Shown here piece by piece: positions 53,152 to 61,931 of a DNA stretch of 64,000 nt (its first letter is position 1; the number at the start of each line of letters is the position of its first letter). The stretch is from positions 310,001 to 374,000 of the forward strand of contig NZ_SUKA01000003.1 of the NCBI RefSeq assembly GCF_005049105.1, in the 5' to 3' direction. The translations under genes and the position numbers were made by a program. This stretch comes from Sphingobacterium alkalisoli (GTDB taxonomy: Bacteria > Bacteroidota > Bacteroidia > Sphingobacteriales > Sphingobacteriaceae). The notes under the pieces are model-generated. The model was not told the DNA's origin and did not search any database. It saw only the letters and a list, made by a program, of their open reading frames with translations.

Positions 53152-53529
53152 CTAAACATCGTTCTGTTTCCGAAGACGCACGAAAAATACCGTTAAAACA
53201 ATAATATAAGGAATACAGAACCCAATCCCAATCAATACCTCCTCCTCCAGCGAAAAAGCCAGATAGGACATAATGACAAGCGGAAGCAAGAAGAAGCTTA
53301 ATGTACTCCAAAAGTTATTATTTCTGACCCAGGGCATGAGGTTCAGAAATGTAGGAAAAGTACCCAAGGCCAAGAAAAGGTTGAAGCCAATGGCAATGCC
53401 GTAGGGCAGGTTTTTCATATCCGTGTCGGCCGTACCAATCTGGTCAAGGGACTGCAGAACAAATACGCCTAAAACATTGGCGCAAGAGGCGACCAGAAAA
53501 GTTAACAAAACGATCGTGAGGTATTTCAT
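53152..53529 (-). CDS. Small integral membrane protein
   Basis: About 125 residues with four hydrophobic segments (YLTIVLLTFLVASCANVLG, YGIAIGFNLFLALGTFPTF, FWSTLSFFLLPLVIMSYLAF, IGIGFCIPYIIVLTVFF). No family recognised. The start at MKYLTIVLL is preferred to an upstream ATG because it opens the first membrane segment. Alone between fragments and an SGNH gene. Confidence 0.6.
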   Translation of the reverse strand: MKYLTIVLLTFLVASCANVLGVFVLQSLDQIGTADTDMKNLPYGIAIGFNLFLALGTFPTFLNLMPWVRNNNFWSTLSFFLLPLVIMSYLAFSLEEEVLIGIGFCIPYIIVLTVFFVRLRKQNDV

Positions 53530-53701
53530 AGGGGTAAATTTAATAGCCAAATTTAATGTTTATTTTAACAGCTTATCTTTAAGATGCCCTGAAACAAACT
53601 GACTGTCATCTTTTACAAGGAGCACATCGATTAAAGTAATAATTCAGGAAAACCATTGTATCTTTATGTCGATAGCAATAAGTATGACGAACAGTACGAA
53701 A

Positions 53702-54793
53702 ATGGTTAAACTCAATTCTTTTTCTTTAACAGCTCTTTTATTAATGTTCTTCGTTGCCAATGTATATGCGCAGCAAAAAAAGCCACTACATTTTACCCAG
53801 GCGCACACCCTTACCATAACGGGAAAAGCTTGGGATAGCCAACCATTTTACCACCGGCTAGATACTGCCCGATATGCAGGGCTTTCCAGTACGCTCAAAC
53901 GTTTGGCAACGCATTCTGCCGGACTGGCAATAAGCTTTAAAACCAATAGCACCACTATATCGGCAAGGTGGCAAACGAGTCCACAGCGTTCAAGCGATAA
54001 CATGACAGGGATCGCCTATGAAGGTTTAGACCTTTACATCTTACGAGATGGACGGTGGCAATACGCTGGTGTTGCTAGGCCATCGGCCCATGATACCTCG
54101 GAAACTTCTATAGTAGAGAATATGGTACATGGCGAAAAAACATGTCTATTGTTTTTACCGACATACGACGAGACCCTGTTTCTCGAAATCGGTATAGATG
54201 CCGATGCCACGATAAAAGCTAATCCGAATCCTTTTAGAAAAAATATTTTGATCTATGGTTCGAGCATCGTTCAAGGTGCATCGGCTAGCCGGCCTGGCTT
54301 GGCGTATCCCGCGAAGCTGTCCAGACAGACGGGATATCATTTTATCAATATGGGATTCAGTGGTAACGCAAAAATGGAAACTACTGTAGCTGAGATGATC
54401 GCACCACTCCCTATGGATGCTTTTATATTGGATTGTGTCCCTAACCCCTCCCCCGAAGAAATATTGGAACGTACGGCTAACATGGTAAAGACCATAAGAC
54501 GATATCACCCCGAAGCACCTATCATTGCCATTCAAAGTGTTGCGCGTGAAAAAGGAAATTTTGATCAACAGATTGCCCAGCGGGTAAAACTGAAAGATCA
54601 ATATTTTAGACAGGAAATTAAAAAATTACAGCGTGATGATCCCCACTTATATCTCATCGAAGCCGACGGTCTTTTGGGTACCGACCAAGAGGGAACTACA
54701 GATGGTATTCATCCCAATGACTTAGGGTTCGAACGAATGCTGCAAGAAATCCGCCCAGCAATCTTGGCAATATTCGCAAAATACGAGATCTAA
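53702..54793 (+). CDS. SGNH hydrolase with GxDLY domain, secreted
   Basis: About 363 residues. Signal peptide NSFSLTALLLMFFVANVYAQ, then an N-terminal GxDLY-type domain (YEGLDLYILRDGRWQYAGVA), then SGNH blocks: IYGSSIVQGASASRPGLAYP, NMGFSGNAKMETTVAEMI, DCVPNPSPEEILERT and DGIHPNDLGFERM. This matches secreted carbohydrate-related GDSL esterases (Lipase_GDSL_3). A start at 53666 is also possible but would give an overlong positively charged region before the signal. A terminator lies at 54798. Confidence 0.88.
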   Translation: MVKLNSFSLTALLLMFFVANVYAQQKKPLHFTQAHTLTITGKAWDSQPFYHRLDTARYAGLSSTLKRLATHSAGLAISFKTNSTTISARWQTSPQRSSDNMTGIAYEGLDLYILRDGRWQYAGVARPSAHDTSETSIVENMVHGEKTCLLFLPTYDETLFLEIGIDADATIKANPNPFRKNILIYGSSIVQGASASRPGLAYPAKLSRQTGYHFINMGFSGNAKMETTVAEMIAPLPMDAFILDCVPNPSPEEILERTANMVKTIRRYHPEAPIIAIQSVAREKGNFDQQIAQRVKLKDQYFRQEIKKLQRDDPHLYLIEADGLLGTDQEGTTDGIHPNDLGFERMLQEIRPAILAIFAKYEI

Positions 54794-54797
54794 CTAA

Positions 54798-54836
54798 ACG
54801 GGTCAAAAGAACTACAATCGGGCTCTTTTGATCCGT
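54798..54836. terminator. Terminator between convergent genes
   Basis: ACGGGTCAAAAGA and TCTTTTGATCCGT form a 13-base stem with one G.T-like mismatch around a 13-base loop. It lies between the SGNH gene and the sugar isomerase gene. Confidence 0.6.
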
Positions 54837-54880
54837 CTTATCGTTTTCTTAATAATAAATAAGAGAATACTTACTATACA

Positions 54881-55759
54881 TTATTGAGCAGAGCTAGAAA
54901 CAAACCTTCTAAAATTTTGTGCACTTATCCGTACGTCTTCTACATTATTATCCCAATTGTATTCATATTCTGCGGAAATCATCCCGTCGAACTGTTGCCG
55001 TTTTAACTCCGCGATCATTGCTGCAACATCGATCACCCCGGTTCCCCAATGTACATCATGCGCTTGTTTACTCGACTTTTCGTTTAAATCTTTGAAGTGA
55101 AGGTGAAATACTTTTCCTTCCAGTTTTTTTAGGCATTCGAGTGGGTCTAACCCCGACCTTAACCAATGTCCTATATCGCCTGCTGCACCCAGTTTATCAC
55201 TTTTACCGGCTATAGCTTCAAGCACCGTTTCTGGCTTCCAATAATACGATGGACTAGCATGATTGTGAATGGCTGCGCGAATATCAAACTCATCGCAAAG
55301 CTTGGAAATATGGTCGATCATATCTATACTCGGCTCACAGGTAATCGTTTCAATGCCTATACTTTTTGCAAATTCAAATACTTGCCGCCATTCGGCCGCA
55401 TCTTTAACCTTTACGACTCCGTATGCAGACCATTGTATTCCCTTTTCTTTTAACAATTTCTTGACGTATTGCAGACTTTCCGGAGACATCCGGTGATCTA
55501 TTTTTGCGGTTATCCCCCCTCCGATTTCCTGCCCAGGGTAAGCTTCTACATAGCGTAAATCACAACTGGCTATCTTTTCTATTGCCTCGGTAAAGGTGAA
55601 TTTTTTGAATGTATAGGCTTGCGCCCCCAGCTTCCAGCCCAATGCTTCTTCTGGAAAAGCAGTCTTTTCAGCAACTCGCTTGGAGGATGAACAACCGCTA
55701 ATAATCACTAACAATCCTATAGCTAGGAGTGGAAGCATATTTCTCATTTTATTTTTCAT
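54881..55759 (-). CDS. Sugar phosphate isomerase/epimerase-like lipoprotein
   Basis: About 292 residues: a lipoprotein signal MLPLLAIGLLVIISGCSSSK, then a TIM-barrel xylose-isomerase-like domain with WKLGAQAYTFKKFTFTEAIE, GGGITAKIDHRMSPESLQYV, IAGKSDKLGAAGDIGHWLRS and HLHFKDLNEKSSKQAHD; metal-binding histidines, Asp and Glu are in place. Secreted lipoprotein relatives are common in Bacteroidota sugar-utilisation loci. Substrate unknown; start set at MKNKMRNMLP. Confidence 0.87.
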   Translation of the reverse strand: MKNKMRNMLPLLAIGLLVIISGCSSSKRVAEKTAFPEEALGWKLGAQAYTFKKFTFTEAIEKIASCDLRYVEAYPGQEIGGGITAKIDHRMSPESLQYVKKLLKEKGIQWSAYGVVKVKDAAEWRQVFEFAKSIGIETITCEPSIDMIDHISKLCDEFDIRAAIHNHASPSYYWKPETVLEAIAGKSDKLGAAGDIGHWLRSGLDPLECLKKLEGKVFHLHFKDLNEKSSKQAHDVHWGTGVIDVAAMIAELKRQQFDGMISAEYEYNWDNNVEDVRISAQNFRRFVSSSAQ

Positions 55760-55894
55760 ATGTATACTATTATTTGTTTTAAACATTGGTCCGAAGGTAA
55801 ACGACGATAACAGACTTAACCATTTTCTTGGACTTTACGGCAGCAGTAATTATGGTGGATGCAACACCATATAGGTTTATTTTTCATTGAACTT

Positions 55895-55981
55895 TTAAGG
55901 TAAAATACTTTTGATAATATGAGGTGCGATAACCTCTTCACCCGCCTCTACACTCGGGTGTATACCATCGGGCACATAGTG
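55895..55981 (-). pseudogene. C-terminal scrap of an SGNH hydrolase
   Basis: On the minus strand after a TAG: HYVPDGIHPSVEAGEEVIAP, HIIKSILP, stop. DGIHPxxxG is the catalytic block V of SGNH hydrolases, here without the rest of the gene. It lies in a 355-base gap, the rest of which shows nothing else. Confidence 0.6.
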
Positions 55982-56141
55982 CTAGCAGAATATGATCGTT
56001 GGTTAGCTTCATATATTTAAGCTAAAATAGGAAAAGAATCGAAATAATGTAGATAAAATGATCAAATGGGGGCAATTATGAATAAATATATTTCTGTCGA
56101 TTGGAAGTGAATATCGAACGCAAATTATATTTTAATTCCAC

Positions 56142-56516
56142 TTACTTTATTGTGCGCTGTTGCAGGTTGAATACGGTGCCCGATGGGTCTTGAATCCAAT
56201 GCATATTCTTCGGCAGTTCTTCCAGTTCGTCGCAGGTTTCCACACCGTTCAATTGCAAATAGCTTGTCGCTTCTTCCACGTTAGGCACTGTAAGCTGTAA
56301 CCAGGTTTCTGAATGTGTATAATTGTCCACACAGTCTAACCAAATAATATTGTTACCGAATTTTACTTCGTGTGTTCTGCAAACGGTTGGGTTATCAATG
56401 TCCTTTTCTTCTACATCCAACTTCAAAATATCCTTATAAAATGCAACTGTCTCTTCATATTTGCTTTTTGGTATTTTTATTGCAATGTTAATTCCTGCTT
56501 CAAATTTTGGGCTCAT
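56142..56516 (-). CDS. VOC-family protein (glyoxalase/bleomycin-type fold)
   Basis: 124 residues with the VOC pattern: NIAIKIPKSKYEETVAFYKD, KFGNNIIWLDCVDNYTHSE, ETWLQLTVPNVEEATSYLQ and DPSGTVFNLQQRTIK. It is a single-domain member that likely dimerises to make metal sites. Function unknown; it is 141 bases downstream of another VOC gene. Confidence 0.85.
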   Translation of the reverse strand: MSPKFEAGINIAIKIPKSKYEETVAFYKDILKLDVEEKDIDNPTVCRTHEVKFGNNIIWLDCVDNYTHSETWLQLTVPNVEEATSYLQLNGVETCDELEELPKNMHWIQDPSGTVFNLQQRTIK

Positions 56517-56657
56517 ATCGTCTTTTTTATAATAGATCTTATGTGGTTAGACTTCAACAACATACTCTGTTGCACATTTCTACTGTTCATCATCTCGCAG
56601 TAACAATTCTGTCGAGATAAACCTGTATTTATAACTTAGTTTTTTCACTTCCGCTGT

Positions 56658-57065
56658 TTATTCGGTCGGAATTTTTGACATATCCATATAGAAAATTTCC
56701 CAAGTATGTCCGTCAAAATCTTCAATAGTCCGCTGTTGCATAAAACCGTAATCTTTTAATTCGCTTGGCTCGGTTCCGCCTGCTTTTAATCCGTTTTCCA
56801 TTGTATTATTAACATCGTCGATACTGTCTAGCGATAATGAAAAAAGACCCGCAACGTTGTTTTTTGTGTCCGCGATAGGTTTGGTTGCAAACGTCGAAAA
56901 CTTTTCGTGTGTCAGCAGCATTACAAAAATATTTTCACTCCAAACCATACATTTTCCGGTATCGTCTGAAAATTGAGGATTATTTGTAAAACCTAATGCG
57001 CTATAAAAACTCATTGATTTTTGAAGGTCTTTTACTGCTAAATTAATAAATACTTGTTTTGCCAT
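56658..57065 (-). CDS. VOC-family protein (lactoylglutathione-lyase-like)
   Basis: 135 residues: VFINLAVKDLQKSMSFYSAL, MVWSENIFVMLLTHEKFSTF, LSLDSIDDVNNTMENGLKAG and FDGHTWEIFYMDMS. Closest to the PhnB/extradiol-type VOC proteins. Metal-binding His and Glu lie in the first and last strands. Substrate unknown. Confidence 0.88.
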   Translation of the reverse strand: MAKQVFINLAVKDLQKSMSFYSALGFTNNPQFSDDTGKCMVWSENIFVMLLTHEKFSTFATKPIADTKNNVAGLFSLSLDSIDDVNNTMENGLKAGGTEPSELKDYGFMQQRTIEDFDGHTWEIFYMDMSKIPTE

Positions 57066-57276
57066 TTTCTTTAATACTTAGTTGCTATGTTATATTAATA
57101 TTGTTTTCGATAGATTTTAAAAACGGCAAGTTAGGAAGATTTTGAATTACCCTACTTGACTTATGACAAGAAACGTACCTGATACTTTAGGATTTTTTTT
57201 ATGCGCTAGTGCATAAGAAAAATCATGCATTTGTTATCTAATCGGGATAACGTCCTGTAAAAAAGTAAAGCAATCT

Positions 57277-58605
57277 TTATGACATATCTTTCAATCTTGC
57301 AATGGACTGGAAAACACCGCTCTTTTTTAACAGCCACATGCCTAATTTTTCTTCGGCGACACCTGGGACGATCGTATACGTGAAGCGGGGATCTCCCTCT
57401 TCGCCGCTTTCGATATTCATTTTATAAAAATCTACTACGGGAAGTAATTTCAGTCTCGGCGCCAGATCGGTAACATGCGAGGATACAATCACATAAGGAC
57501 CATCGATATGACTAAGGTGATCTATAATGTCAAAAATCGCGTTGGAGGCATCAATATGGTTGGTGCCCTTAAAAAGTTCATCTAAGATAATCAGCGCATT
57601 CGTGTTTTTGTCAAGCTGATCTACAATCTCCTTGAGCCGGATGGCTTCTGCATAAAAATGGCTATAACCCAGTTCAAGATTATCTTGCAAATTGATACTG
57701 GTAAATACACCATCGATCAGGTCGGTTTTCACGGAACTCGCCGGAGCGGGGAAACCAATATGGGTCAGGTATAGCACAGTCGAAATAGTCTTGATAAAAG
57801 AGGATTTGCCCGCCATATTAGCGCCTGTTAGATACCATATCCTCTTCTCTCTTGTCATCTGGATCGTGTTTTTCACAGGATGCTGATGGAAAATATGATA
57901 GACCTCTTGCATGTGGATCTCGCTTGTATGATGTTTTGGGTAAATTTCTGGATAACAGAACCCATACTCCGTTGCGGTGCGGGTTACCGCGAAATATGCA
58001 TCGATCTCATAGAAAAAAGCGATTGCCTGTTTGATCTTACCTGACAGTTCGTAACGGATAAGACGATCATATGCATCGAGATTGAATCTATTGATTTTCA
58101 GTTGCTCTGTATTGTACGGGCCGCCTTTGAATATCATGGACAAACACTCTTCATGAATGTGGATCATCTCTGCAATATCGTCGTACGGTTGGTGGGCATT
58201 TACCTTTTTGTAAAATGCCTGGGATTTCAACAAAAAGTCACACGTCTCAATAATCGAACTGACCTTGTAATAATAGATAGGTGCTTTGGCCACAAAAAGA
58301 TCCAAGAGTCCCCATCCTGATCGTTCGCCGGAATGGGACCTCTTGATGTACTTCTCTATATCTATAACAACCATCCGGTAAAAGGGAAAATCTTCTTGCA
58401 CGACGGGTTCTAAACGACGTATTTTTAGCTGGCGGTCCTTGATCGCATCCACATCGGATAAAGGGTTAAAAAAAAGTTCTCGTAGAAAATCTTCGCCGCC
58501 CGCGGTGATAGCATGATTGAAAAATCCCCAAATGGAACGGCCTGTCACGTCAAGTAGTTGAATATCCTGTGTGGTCTGCGGATCGATTAAAAATCTTTTG
58601 CTCAT
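57277..58605 (-). CDS. MutS-related ATPase
   Basis: About 442 residues: an N-terminal core-like helical half (WGFFNHAITAGGEDFLRELF) and the MutS domain V ATPase with Walker A LTGANMAGKSSFIKTISTVL near 260, ALIILDELFKGTNHIDASN (Walker B) and the final DLAPRLKLLPVVDFYKMNI. It lacks the mismatch-recognition and connector domains, like Bacteroidota MutS-family homologues of unknown role. A start at M11 (MSKRFLIDPQ) is preferred. Confidence 0.9.
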   Translation of the reverse strand: MSKRFLIDPQTTQDIQLLDVTGRSIWGFFNHAITAGGEDFLRELFFNPLSDVDAIKDRQLKIRRLEPVVQEDFPFYRMVVIDIEKYIKRSHSGERSGWGLLDLFVAKAPIYYYKVSSIIETCDFLLKSQAFYKKVNAHQPYDDIAEMIHIHEECLSMIFKGGPYNTEQLKINRFNLDAYDRLIRYELSGKIKQAIAFFYEIDAYFAVTRTATEYGFCYPEIYPKHHTSEIHMQEVYHIFHQHPVKNTIQMTREKRIWYLTGANMAGKSSFIKTISTVLYLTHIGFPAPASSVKTDLIDGVFTSINLQDNLELGYSHFYAEAIRLKEIVDQLDKNTNALIILDELFKGTNHIDASNAIFDIIDHLSHIDGPYVIVSSHVTDLAPRLKLLPVVDFYKMNIESGEEGDPRFTYTIVPGVAEEKLGMWLLKKSGVFQSIARLKDMS

Positions 58606-58695
58606 AAGAACGTTAATATAGCAAAAAAAGAGCAAATGAACTTAATGAGTTTTTTTTGCTACGGATAATATCGACTTAAGCTTGCCTATCATAAT

Positions 58696-58975
58696 ATGGC
58701 ACAAGGCAGTAAACACGACAAAAAAGCATATATGAAGTTCTTAAAATTAGACGTTTATAACGTGATGAAATGTTTTTTATTAAGATCGCTGTAAACGCAA
58801 TATCGCCGATCCGCGTGCCTTTGTAGGTATCAAATCCGATCTGATTAGAACATACCTAGGGTTTTTGGATTTACTCCTACAAACAGATCGGAAAGCGGAA
58901 ATCCTACCCGTCATCGAACACGCTATACCGCTGTCGGACAAAGAAAGAGAAAGGATAAAGCGGATTTTGGTGTAA
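58696..58975 (+). pseudogene. Fragmented gene in two frames
   Basis: MAQGSKHDKKAYMKFLKLDV (stop at 58792), and one frame over NIADPRAFVGIKSDLIRTYL through KERERIKRILV (stop at 58973). The two pieces lie head to tail and may have been one gene. No family recognised. They occupy the gap between MutS-like and DEAD-box genes. Confidence 0.4.
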
Positions 58976-59115
58976 AATTTAAAGAACCTTACAAAGGATC
59001 TCATAAAGCAGTGTGGTGCGACTGAAAGTAGAATTAGGAATATTCTTGTGGGATTTCCACAGGGCGAACTATTTTACCTAACTTTGTAGCTTGGTATTCA
59101 TTTAACAATTCAGCA

Positions 59116-60390
59116 GTGTCCTTAGATAAATTAAAGCTTAGTAAACGTCTTCATGCATCCATGAATGATTTGGGCTATTTTACACCAAAAGAAATCCAGT
59201 CAAAATCACTCTCTCGAATAATCGGGGGGCATAGTATTATTGGTATTGCTCCTGAAGGAGCCGGAAAAACCACGACCTACGTCCTCGGGGTATTGATGCG
59301 CTTAAAATATACGCAAGATGAAGCTCCCAAAGTTTTAATTTTGGCTCCTAATGAAGAAAAAATCGCTGAAATTGTTGATCGTTTTCTGACGATTAGCAAG
59401 AATAGAGACCTCCATATCATGGGTCTTAAAACTAGCGGAAGCATAGAGGAAGAGATCGAAGATCTGGTCCGTGGGGTAGATATTGTGGTAGCAACTCCAA
59501 ACCGTGCTCGTGCGATGTACTTAAAATTAGGACTCAATTTAAATCGTATTCAGACATTCATCATTGATGATGCAGAAGAAATAGTGAAGCAAGGAATGCA
59601 AACTCCCGTAAGGGAACTAGCACAAAGTTGCGGAAAAGTCCAGTATCTGGCATTTAGTACCGTCGAACATGAAAAATTGCATTTTATGATTGATGATTTT
59701 ATGCCCTTGGCTACGCTGGTTGAGGCGGAAGAGCTCTCTGAAAAAACGACTGAAACACACGAGCTCATGCTGTATCAAGTTCCTAATTTTACCACGAAAA
59801 TCAATTTGCTAAATGTTTTGATGAGAGACGATGACGTATTTGATAAAGTCGTGATATTTGTAAATAGTCGACTTACTGCACAGAAACTAAGTCAAAGTCT
59901 ACATGCTAAGAATGGGGAAGTTGCCGTTCTACACCCTTTGTTTCATGATGACGCTGGTATCGATGACATAAGCGATTTTAAGCAGATACCTGAATGTCGA
60001 ATACTCATTATTGCAAATGAGGGCACAAATGACATTGATTTGAGTGGAATTCCGTTTATATTTCATTTTGAAGTACCGGAAGCTACAGAAGTGTTTGTGC
60101 GACATGTCGAAAAAACTGCAGATGATGAGGTCATTGCTATCACATTCGCAACAGACATTGAACTTCCTGAATTCAAAAAAATAGAACAATCTTTGGGGAA
60201 GAAAATCCCTGTCATGCCTCTTCCTGAGGATCTTATCATCTATCGCCCGTCCAATAATTCAAAAGAAAAGAATCAAGTGGACGAATCGCAAGGTGGAGCT
60301 TTTCATAAAAAGAAAGAAAGCAATAGCAAAACATACAATCTTGGAGCTGGGGTTAAAGCCAAAATGACAATGAAGAACAAGAAAAGGTAG
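59116..60390 (+). CDS. Degenerate DEAD-box RNA helicase-like protein (GTG start)
   Basis: 424 residues: Q-motif-like FTPKEIQSKSLSRI, P-loop APEGAGKTTTYVLGVLM, ATPNRARAMYLKLGLNL, and in place of DEAD the sequence IIDDAEEIVKQGM. Motif III reads AFSTVEH instead of SAT, and the C-terminal RecA domain lacks the HRxGRxxR arginines (FVRHVEKTADDEVIAIT). The nucleotide-binding loop is intact but catalysis may be weak. A basic tail ends in KAKMTMKNKKR. It starts at GTG 59116. A strong terminator follows. Confidence 0.85.
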   Translation: MSLDKLKLSKRLHASMNDLGYFTPKEIQSKSLSRIIGGHSIIGIAPEGAGKTTTYVLGVLMRLKYTQDEAPKVLILAPNEEKIAEIVDRFLTISKNRDLHIMGLKTSGSIEEEIEDLVRGVDIVVATPNRARAMYLKLGLNLNRIQTFIIDDAEEIVKQGMQTPVRELAQSCGKVQYLAFSTVEHEKLHFMIDDFMPLATLVEAEELSEKTTETHELMLYQVPNFTTKINLLNVLMRDDDVFDKVVIFVNSRLTAQKLSQSLHAKNGEVAVLHPLFHDDAGIDDISDFKQIPECRILIIANEGTNDIDLSGIPFIFHFEVPEATEVFVRHVEKTADDEVIAITFATDIELPEFKKIEQSLGKKIPVMPLPEDLIIYRPSNNSKEKNQVDESQGGAFHKKKESNSKTYNLGAGVKAKMTMKNKKR

Positions 60391-60426
60391 TATCATAAAA
60401 GCCGTATCACTACGGCTTTTATGATA
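60391..60426 (+). terminator. Rho-independent terminator
   Basis: A perfect 16-base stem (TATCATAAAAGCCGTA / TACGGCTTTTATGATA) around TCAC right after the DEAD-box stop codon. A/T runs at both ends allow use on both strands. Confidence 0.9.
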
Positions 60427-60542
60427 GGTGTTTAAATAATAGTAAAAGCGAAGGGTTGCAGGAATTTTTAAATATTCCGAATAACTTCTTACTGTATATG
60501 TTAAATCGATAACCGTGATGATCATTGATTCCTCCGCCTTTT

Positions 60543-61172
60543 TTATTGTCTGTAAAATAATCCGACTGTTACGCTGTGTGCTCCAAATCTATTGTCTATG
60601 ATATCGCTAAAGGCTTCATAGGGTGCATAGTTGTATCGAGCTTGCAATCCAAAATCCTGAATTTGAAGCTGCAAGCCCTGTGCAACATGGATGGTGCTAA
60701 ATGGTTTGATAAAAACGGGTTTATCTTCTTTATCTTTTTTTGACTTTGACCAAGTTTCATATTCCGCCCGAGCTCTCACATCATCAAATAAATACATTCC
60801 ATAACCTAAAACGGAAGACCAAATAAGATCAATATTTTTCGCTTTGTTTAACGTGTATTTTTTATCTAATCGAAATCCGATGACACCAGAAAACGACTTT
60901 GTTTCGGTCTCGTACTCGTCTTTTATGTACTGAAATGTGGTTTTTTTTGGAAAATTGAAACTAAATCCACAAGCCCAAATACTTTTTTCAGCATAAGGTT
61001 GTCTTAGCCATAAGCCAATATTTGGAGCGATATTCATAGTGTTTTTTAGATTTCCTACAGGAATAGTTGCCCCAGCTTCGATTTCGACATATTGAAATGT
61101 ACTATCTCTTACTTGTGCAGACAAATTGATTGAGGTGATAGATAACCCGAGTATAAAGAATAATATTTTCAT
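60543..61172 (-). CDS. Outer-membrane-like beta protein
   Basis: 209 residues with a signal (ILFFILGLSITSINLSAQ), then alternating hydrophobic strands such as YVEIEAGATIPVGNLKNTMN, CGFSFNFPKKTTFQY, VTVGLFYRQ at the end: a small outer-membrane barrel by pattern. No family recognised. It lies four bases downstream of the LA_2272-like gene and is likely expressed with it. Confidence 0.7.
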   Translation of the reverse strand: MKILFFILGLSITSINLSAQVRDSTFQYVEIEAGATIPVGNLKNTMNIAPNIGLWLRQPYAEKSIWACGFSFNFPKKTTFQYIKDEYETETKSFSGVIGFRLDKKYTLNKAKNIDLIWSSVLGYGMYLFDDVRARAEYETWSKSKKDKEDKPVFIKPFSTIHVAQGLQLQIQDFGLQARYNYAPYEAFSDIIDNRFGAHSVTVGLFYRQ

Positions 61173-61176
61173 GACA

Positions 61177-61824
61177 TTAGAAGTTTATAAATGGTAGTGT
61201 TCTTTTTCCATTCGAGTTGATAAAGCCTAACTGTAAACCTTTAAGTGTTTTGGACCTATTGAATAAGCCAATCTGTATTCCTTTTAAGTGCAGTGATTTA
61301 TTGATAACACCTATCTGCACACCAGTCATATATTCGTGTCTGTTGTAAAGAGCCACATTGAGACCTTGACTATATTTTCCGGCATTAACAAAAGCGGAAA
61401 TATGTGTACCTACAGACTTCTCTGTTAAGTTAAATGCTGGGTGTATACCCAGACCAGTTGATTTATTTGCTATGTTGTATAACGCTACACTAAGTCCATT
61501 GTGTTCAACATCTCCCATGTATCCGCCAATCGCGAGGTTAAGACCATTGGAAACTACCTTCGTTTTTTCATCTTGAGGGTAATCGTACACTCTTCCGTGC
61601 ATAACAGCAAGCACTGTAATTAACGGAGAAAAAACCATTACATCCAGGTTTACTCCGTTGATTGTTTGGACATGATCCGGTTCTTGAAAATGCCCTATTC
61701 CTACCACTAAGCCATTTACTTTTTGAATGTTTTTGGTCATTGGTGATAAACTGAATATTCTTGTTTCTTGGGCTTGTGTGGCGACAATTATAAGCGACAT
61801 CAAGCAAATTATTAATGTTTTCAT
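61177..61824 (-). CDS. LA_2272-like surface repeat protein
   Basis: 215 residues. A signal peptide TLIICLMSLIIVATQAQ precedes repeats of the form GxxxGxxN: NGLVVGIGHFQEPD, GVQIGVINKSLHLKGIQIGL, KGLQLGFINSNGKRTL. This is the LA_2272-type surface repeat family found in Bacteroidota and Leptospira; function unknown. It is divergent from the XRE gene at 61932, and two palindromes lie between. Confidence 0.82.
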   Translation of the reverse strand: MKTLIICLMSLIIVATQAQETRIFSLSPMTKNIQKVNGLVVGIGHFQEPDHVQTINGVNLDVMVFSPLITVLAVMHGRVYDYPQDEKTKVVSNGLNLAIGGYMGDVEHNGLSVALYNIANKSTGLGIHPAFNLTEKSVGTHISAFVNAGKYSQGLNVALYNRHEYMTGVQIGVINKSLHLKGIQIGLFNRSKTLKGLQLGFINSNGKRTLPFINF

Positions 61825-61854
61825 ATTATTTGAGTTTGATTAGATCAAAGATAT

Positions 61855-61922
61855 TGTGATATTCACATTTTTTAACGGCGGTTTTTGCATAAATAATTTT
61901 CTATATTTGTGATAATCACAAA
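61855..61922. promoter_or_regulatory. Paired palindromes, probable XRE operator
   Basis: TGTGATATTCACA at 61855-61867 and TTTGTGATAATCACAAA at 61906-61922 are two related palindromes, centres 53 bases apart (about five turns). They lie in the intergenic region shared by the LA_2272-like gene and the XRE gene; a TATATTTG box (61902) overlaps the second. This suggests autoregulation by the XRE protein. Confidence 0.6.
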
Positions 61923-61931
61923 AAAACAACG

